Below are positions 34,901 to 38,498 of a stretch of DNA of 38,498 nucleotides, one piece after another. Source of the DNA: JBJFCE01 sp051888775 (GTDB lineage Bacteria; Bacillota; Clostridia; Lachnospirales; Lachnospiraceae). Position numbers and translations under genes: made by a program. Where the stretch lies: NCBI GenBank assembly GCA_051888775.1, contig JBJFCE010000075.1:1-38498 (forward strand), read 5' to 3'. Under the pieces are notes generated by a model. It was not told where the DNA came from and ran no database searches. It was given only the letters and a program-made list of their open reading frames with translations. Every line of letters begins with the position of its first letter. The first letter of the stretch is position 1.

Positions 34901-36507
34901 GTAACAATCTCCTCACGAATCGCATCGATGGGCGGGTTGGTTACCTGTGCAAAGAGCTGTTTAAAATAATGGAACAGCGGCTGATGTCCGTTTGACAGCA
35001 CCGGAAGCGGAATATCCGTACCCATCGCAGCGATCGGCTCTGCGCCGTTCTTTGCCATCGGTAAGATAGAATCCTTCAGTTCCTCATAAGTGTAGCCGAA
35101 TGCTTTCTGCATCCGCTGTCTTTCTTCATAAGTAAACTCCGGTACACGCTCATTCGGAATCTTTAAATCATGCAGTTCTACCAGATTACTGTCAAGCCAC
35201 TCCCCGTAGGGCTGTCTTCTGGCATAGGATTCCTTCAAATGATCGTCATCAATCACTTCGCCCTTTACGGTATCGACTAACAGCATCTTACCCGGACGAA
35301 GACGTTCCTTCTTTACGATCTTGGTAGGATCTACCGGAAGTACACCGACCTCGGAAGACAGGATCAGCTGATCATCCTCCGTGATATAATATCTGGAAGG
35401 ACGCAGGCCGTTGCGATCCAGTACTGCCCCCATGATATCTCCGTCGGAAAACAGGATGGACGCAGGTCCGTCCCACGGCTCCATCATGGTCGAATAGTAT
35501 TCATAGAAGTCCTTCTTTTTCTGGGACATCGCTTTGTTATTGGCCCACGGCTCCGGAATTGTAATCATCACGGCAAGCGGAAGCTCCATACCGGACATTA
35601 CCAGAAATTCCAGCGTATTATCCAACATCGCGGAATCGGAACCGGAAGCATTGATAACGGGAAGCACCTTATAAAACTCGCCCTTTAAGTGTTCGGACTC
35701 CATATTTTCTTCCCGCGCCAGCATTCTGTCGGCATTACCGCGAATCGTATTGATCTCACCGTTATGTACGATGAAACGATTCGGATGTGCTCTCTCCCAG
35801 CTCGGATTTGTATTCGTGGAGAATCTGGAATGCACGATAGCGATCGCAGAATCATAATCCTCACTCTGTAAATCTCTGAAAAAGGTTCGAAGCTGTCCGA
35901 CTAAGAACATGCCTTTATAAACAATGGTCCTGCTGGACAAAGATACCACATAAGTGTTATCGGAAGACTGCTCAAACACTCTTCTGACTACATAAAGCTT
36001 TCTGTCAAAATCCAATCCCTTTTCAACATTTGCCGGCTTCTTAATGAACGCCTGCATAATATACGGCATGCAGGAAAGTGCTTTATGACCGAGTACGGAC
36101 GGAACCGTAGGCACATCTCTCCAGCCAAGGAACTGCATACCTTCCTTTTCCACAATGATTTCAAACATCTTCTTTGCCTGATTGCGTTTTAACTCATCCT
36201 GCGGAAAGAAGAACATGCCGATACCGTATTCTCTTTCATTTCCAATATCAATACCCAGCTCTTCCGCTGCTTTATGAAAGAAACGATGTGAAATTTGTGT
36301 CAGAATACCGACACCGTCACCTGTCTTGCCTTCCGCATCTTTACCAGCTCTATGCTCCAGATTCTCAACAATCTTCAGTGCATTTTCCACTGTGCTGCGG
36401 CTCTTTGTTCCTTTAATATTGACGATTGCACCGATACCACAGTTATCATGCTCAAAGGACGGATCATACAGTGACGCCTGCGGTACTTCTTTTGCTACAT
36501 CAAACAT
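31957..36507 (-). CDS. gltB: Glutamate synthase large subunit
   Basis: GltB converts 2-oxoglutarate and glutamine to two glutamates. The 1516 aa length is standard. The Ntn glutaminase nucleophile is Cys23 in DNCGIGA, so a 22-residue propeptide should be removed. The FMN/2-oxoglutarate synthase domain contains GEGGEDIERL, AQGAKPGEGGHLPAGKV and SGYDGGTGAAPKSS. The 3Fe-4S cysteines are in CVMMRVCNLDTCPVG (about residues 1115-1130). A C-terminal GXGXG beta-helix follows (GLSGGKLIVYPPKGS, GERFCVRNSGAVAVVEGVGD). AAAGGAG precedes the ATG at 36507. The promoter is at 36593-36621 with a ~79 nt leader carrying tandem repeats. It is co-transcribed with gltD. Confidence 0.98.
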   Translation of the reverse strand: MFDVAKEVPQASLYDPSFEHDNCGIGAIVNIKGTKSRSTVENALKIVENLEHRAGKDAEGKTGDGVGILTQISHRFFHKAAEELGIDIGNEREYGIGMFFFPQDELKRNQAKKMFEIIVEKEGMQFLGWRDVPTVPSVLGHKALSCMPYIMQAFIKKPANVEKGLDFDRKLYVVRRVFEQSSDNTYVVSLSSRTIVYKGMFLVGQLRTFFRDLQSEDYDSAIAIVHSRFSTNTNPSWERAHPNRFIVHNGEINTIRGNADRMLAREENMESEHLKGEFYKVLPVINASGSDSAMLDNTLEFLVMSGMELPLAVMITIPEPWANNKAMSQKKKDFYEYYSTMMEPWDGPASILFSDGDIMGAVLDRNGLRPSRYYITEDDQLILSSEVGVLPVDPTKIVKKERLRPGKMLLVDTVKGEVIDDDHLKESYARRQPYGEWLDSNLVELHDLKIPNERVPEFTYEERQRMQKAFGYTYEELKDSILPMAKNGAEPIAAMGTDIPLPVLSNGHQPLFHYFKQLFAQVTNPPIDAIREEIVTSTNVYVGTDGNLLEETPKNCNVLKINNPILTNTDMLKIKNMKHDGFKVEVVPITYYKNTSLEKAIDRLFLEVDRAYREGVNIMILSDRGVDENHVAIPSLLAVSALQQHLVQTKKRTSVAIILESAEPREVHHFATLLGYGASAINPYLAQESIKELIDNNMLNKDYYAAVNDYNDAVLHGIVKIASKMGISTIQSYQGSKIFEAIGIDADVINKYFTSTVCRVGGITIQDIEKQVDELHSMAFDPLGLSNDLTLDSPGRHKARSGAEEHLYNPATIHMLQESTRLGDYEKFKQYTDMVDDENNIRTLRGLMDFNYPKKTVPIEEVESVESIVTRFKTGAMSYGSISKEAHETLAIAMNHLHGKSNTGEGGEDIERLTIGPDGLNKCSAIKQVASGRFGVTSRYLVSAQEIQIKMAQGAKPGEGGHLPAGKVYPWIAKTRHSTPGVGLISPPPHHDIYSIEDLAQLIYDLKNANRDARISVKLVSEAGVGTVAAGVAKAGAQVVLVSGYDGGTGAAPKSSIHNAGLPWELGLAETHQTLIQNGLRNRVRIETDGKLMSGRDVAIAAILGAEEFGFATAPLVTMGCVMMRVCNLDTCPVGVATQNPELRKRFRGKPEYVENFMKFIAQELREYMAKLGVRSVDELVGRTDLLKVKENLSEDQQKIDLSRILSNPYVGMKEKVTFDPKKVYDFQLEKTLDEKVLLKSLDKAISQGQKRSIEVEVSNTDRAFGTILGSEITKRLGDDLEEDTYRVLCNGAGGQSFGAFIPKGLTLELVGDSNDYFGKGLSGGKLIVYPPKGSKFKQDENIIIGNVALYGATSGKAFINGVAGERFCVRNSGAVAVVEGVGDHGCEYMTGGRVVVLGKTGKNFAAGMSGGIAYVLDEDNDLYTRLNKTMVSSTEVTSKYDVLELKELIKEHVAYTNSEKGKEILNNFGDYLPKFKKIIPHDYERMLKLIVQMEEKGLSAENAQIEAFYANKINE

Positions 36508-36533
36508 ACCTTTTCTCCTTTACGCTACATGGA

Positions 36534-36565
36534 TTGCATAATTGCATAACCGCATAATTGAATAC
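36534..36565. repeat. Four tandem 8-mers in the gltB leader
   Basis: TTGCATAA (36534), TTGCATAA (36542), CCGCATAA (36550) and TTGAATAC (36558) lie in exact 8 nt register between the transcription start and the gltB ribosome site. On the minus strand they read as repeated TTATGC. They are followed directly by the 10 bp palindrome TTGTATACAA (36566-36575). Confidence 0.75.
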
Positions 36566-36592
36566 TTGTATACAATCAGCTTTGTTACGGAT

Positions 36593-36621
36593 AGTATACA
36601 CCTACTTTTTTTATCTGTAAA
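36593..36621 (-). promoter_or_regulatory. Promoter of gltB-gltD
   Basis: Minus-strand -35 TTTACA (36616-36621), 17 nt spacer, -10 TATACT (36593-36598) with an upstream TGTG. The predicted start is near 36586. The region 36622-36749 is AT-rich and shows nothing else that I can support. Confidence 0.75.
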
Positions 36622-36749
36622 TATCCTATTTTTCTTAAATTGTCTGATTTTCTGAATATTATGATTTATGTATTATAATTTTCTGATTTTATGTGTAATT
36701 GTTTATTATGAAATCCCGTAAAATCGTTCTTTGAAAACATTTTTAGGCA

Positions 36750-36780
36750 TAAAAAAAGAGCTGAAAAATTTCAACTCTTT
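36750..36780 (-). terminator. Terminator of the HAD-CPBP transcript, overlapping the stop codon
   Basis: A 12 bp stem (36755-36766 with 36769-36780, one G-U) is followed on the minus strand by a T run. The CPBP stop codon (36771-36773) lies within the stem. Confidence 0.85.
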
Positions 36781-37667
36781 TTCTTATAAAAGACAAAAAC
36801 AAGACTTGCGGCAGAAATGATTGCAAATATCACACAATTTATGATCACGGCAGAGCGGTTTTTCCAAATATCAAAATAAGAAACGGAAAAAGCAGCTATA
36901 TTCGCGGTTGCATGGAACAATAACGGTGCAAAGAAATTTTGATAATGCTCATAAACGCCGCTCATCAACATACCCATAAGGAATGCATACACACCCTGCA
37001 CAAGATTGCCATGTAAGATTGCAAACAGTAAGGAAGAAAGGAGAATTCCGGGCAACACCCCCAGATACCGCCGGCACTTTCTGTATACAATACCGCGAAA
37101 CAGGATCTCCTCAGCCAGCGGCGAGATCACACCGTACAGCAACAGCCCCAGTATAAACGGTACCGCATACTGTATCTTTGCAACCTCCTGATAAGTCTGT
37201 GAATACTGCGCCGCCTGTATCAGACTTGCCAGCAGATTCAGACAAATCGAAGAAGCTGTTGCCATAATAACAACTGCGATCATGCCCCGCCATTTGGAAG
37301 ACAGACTTCTGCATTCCTCTTTCAGCCAGCCCGCTGCCAGTCTGCGAGGTTTGATCAGTACAGGCTGCCCATCCATACAAACCTCTGACAGAAAATATCT
37401 GCGCAGACAGAATATCGCAATCAGCATGGCAATCCCGTTATTGGTTGCACGGATTACATCCGCATTCCGAAGCACCCATATCAGACCGCCTGCACTACTC
37501 TTCTGCGCTACATACTGTACCAGATCATTCATCAGATACAACAACACACTGCTGATCAGATAATATAGCAAAAGCGGTAAAAACACATCCGCAACTGATT
37601 TCATAATCGCCTGAAACGACTTTGGTCTCTCCGGCTGTCCTTTCTGACCCGAAATATTCCGACTCAT
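36771..37667 (-). CDS. CPBP-family intramembrane metalloprotease
   Basis: A 298 aa polytopic membrane protein with the CPBP (Abi/CAAX-protease-like) signatures: EEILFR at residues 186-191, HGN near 219-221 and FHATAN at 251-256, the presumed metal and catalytic residues. Hydrophobic segments occur at about 28-50, 75-92, 128-150, 168-185, 203-220, 225-240 and 270-295. In bacteria the family is linked to peptide processing and bacteriocin immunity, but substrates are mostly unknown. GGAGG lies 9 nt upstream of the ATG. The start overlaps the HAD gene stop by 4 nt (ATGA). Confidence 0.92.
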   Translation of the reverse strand: MSRNISGQKGQPERPKSFQAIMKSVADVFLPLLLYYLISSVLLYLMNDLVQYVAQKSSAGGLIWVLRNADVIRATNNGIAMLIAIFCLRRYFLSEVCMDGQPVLIKPRRLAAGWLKEECRSLSSKWRGMIAVVIMATASSICLNLLASLIQAAQYSQTYQEVAKIQYAVPFILGLLLYGVISPLAEEILFRGIVYRKCRRYLGVLPGILLSSLLFAILHGNLVQGVYAFLMGMLMSGVYEHYQNFFAPLLFHATANIAAFSVSYFDIWKNRSAVIINCVIFAIISAASLVFVFYKKKS

Positions 37668-38344
37668 ACTGTCACTCCTCCATCATACAAGGACAATAGT
37701 AACTGCTCTAATTCGCCGACATCCGATACCACATACGCAGCTCCGGCTTCCGCCAGCTCATTATTTTGTGCATAACCATAGTCCACACCGATACAATCCA
37801 TTCCAAAGACTTTTGCGCCCTCCACATCAAATTTCCGGTCACCGACCATAACAACCTGCCTATAGCATACAGCTTCCTCTCTAAAAAGTTCCCTCACTGC
37901 TTCTTTGATGACCTCATCCTTATTGACACGTTTTCCGTTTAACTCGCTTCCCACGACAACATCAAAATAACGGTCCAGAGAAAAATGCTGCAAGATCCGA
38001 TTCACAAACACCGTGGGCTTACTGGATGCGATCGCCATGCGGTATCCCTTTTCCCGCAAGTGTCCTAACATCTCAGGGATTCCCGCATATACTTTATTCT
38101 CATACAGTCCCGTCACGCTGAAGCGTTCGCGGTATTTCTCAACTGCTTCTTCTGCTTCTTCTCCTGTCATCCCATAAAACTCCATAAAGCTGTTCTTTAG
38201 CGGCGGACCGATAAACGGTGTCAGCTTATCAAGATCTTCTTCCTTTATTCCAAACGCTTCAAGCGCATATTGCACACTTTTACAGATACCCTCTTTCGGA
38301 TCCGTTAACGTCCCATCCAGATCAAACAAAATCTTTTGATACAT
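37664..38344 (-). CDS. HAD-superfamily phosphatase, phosphoglycolate phosphatase-like
   Basis: The start was set at the ATG at 38344 (MYQKILFDLDGTL) with GAGGAA 7 nt upstream, giving 226 aa; a GTG seven codons earlier overlaps that site. Motif I is DLDGT (8-12), motif II MAIASSKP, and motif III/IV a Lys in NKDEV and VMVGDRKFDVEGAKVFGMDCIGV. The four-helix cap (FIGPPLKNSFMEFYG) is typical of the Gph/PGP-like subgroup. It is coupled to the CPBP gene by a 4 nt overlap. Its leader appears to be the palindromic element E3. The substrate cannot be predicted. Confidence 0.92.
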   Translation of the reverse strand: MYQKILFDLDGTLTDPKEGICKSVQYALEAFGIKEEDLDKLTPFIGPPLKNSFMEFYGMTGEEAEEAVEKYRERFSVTGLYENKVYAGIPEMLGHLREKGYRMAIASSKPTVFVNRILQHFSLDRYFDVVVGSELNGKRVNKDEVIKEAVRELFREEAVCYRQVVMVGDRKFDVEGAKVFGMDCIGVDYGYAQNNELAEAGAAYVVSDVGELEQLLLSLYDGGVTV

Positions 38345-38370
38345 ACTGTTCCTCACTTTTTGCACTTTAC

Positions 38371-38498
38371 TTAGATGATTGCAAAACTCGGTCGAGTCAG
38401 GATGGACAAGATATCCACAAACCTGTCAGCGCCGGGCACGCTCTCGCTACACCTCGTCCGTAGCGGTACATAAGGTGCCAAAATACGGCACCTAAGTA
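38371..38498 (-). repeat. Palindromic leader element, copy E3 (cut by window end)
   Basis: The core part 38435-38498 matches 11394-11457 (E1) at 62 of 64 bases, ending inside the second half of the inner hairpin. The preceding ~64 nt (38371-38434) would be one arm. It shares a TTGCAAAACTC-GTC stretch with the E1 arm but is otherwise different. The HAD start codon lies 27 nt past the arm, as for E1 (30) and E2 (26). The other arm lies beyond the window. Confidence 0.75.

Noticed and set aside
11330..38498. CRISPR or classical insertion sequence as explanation of the palindromic repeats
   Set aside because: The copies are single, far apart, without spacers or transposase genes, and the arms differ between copies.

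Overview
The window reads as a chromosomal segment of an anaerobic Firmicute, most likely a Lachnospiraceae (class Clostridia). The reasons are AGGAG-type ribosome binding sites throughout, moderate GC with TTGACA/TATAAT-like promoters, single-chain FGAM synthase, QueH rather than QueG, AsnA, a YtrA-type GntR/ABC operon and EAL proteins with degenerate GGDEF domains. Genus cannot be fixed from the sequence alone. No rRNA, tRNA, CRISPR array, prophage or intact insertion sequence was seen.

Layout, read along the minus strand, which carries almost everything. (1) 38344-36771: HAD phosphatase and CPBP protease, overlapping by 4 nt. (2) 36507-30451: gltB-gltD, with its own promoter and terminator. 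(3) 30221-29860: a decayed region holding a NUDIX/acetyltransferase scar and another broken reading frame. (4) 29843-28995: an unusual zinc-ribbon/SecD-P1-like membrane protein. (5) 28862-26082: GntR (YtrA type), ABC ATPase and two permeases, with a visible operator. (6) 25855-23714: an EAL-PAS c-di-GMP phosphodiesterase, convergent with asnA (plus strand). (7) 22246-20721: sugar-phosphate isomerase-like protein and ThuA-like protein, convergent with a large orphan protein with a cyclic-nucleotide-binding-like domain (plus strand). (8) 17999-13093: unknown protein, TetR regulator and purL. (9) 12934-11754: two AT-rich accessory genes. (10) 11300-10644: HAD hydrolase. (11) 10460-95: a long collinear run, carA-carB-EAL phosphodiesterase-queH-argS-DUF3592-hypothetical, with several start/stop overlaps.

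Much of the metabolism is nitrogen handling. GltBD makes glutamate, CarAB and PurL use glutamine amide nitrogen, AsnA uses ammonia, and ArgS sits downstream of carAB. Two c-di-GMP phosphodiesterases add a signalling theme.

The most interesting signal is a family of long palindromic elements at 11330-11540, 22272-22477 and 38371-38498 (the last cut by the window end). They share a ~78 nt core with a GTATTTT apical loop (minus-strand sense). In the two complete copies this core is flanked by ~65 nt arms that differ between copies but are self-complementary within each copy. In both complete copies a good promoter ends 3-5 nt before the palindrome and the next start codon lies 26-30 nt after it. 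The element therefore appears to be the whole 5' leader of the downstream gene. I regard it as a candidate structured leader or mobile palindrome family.
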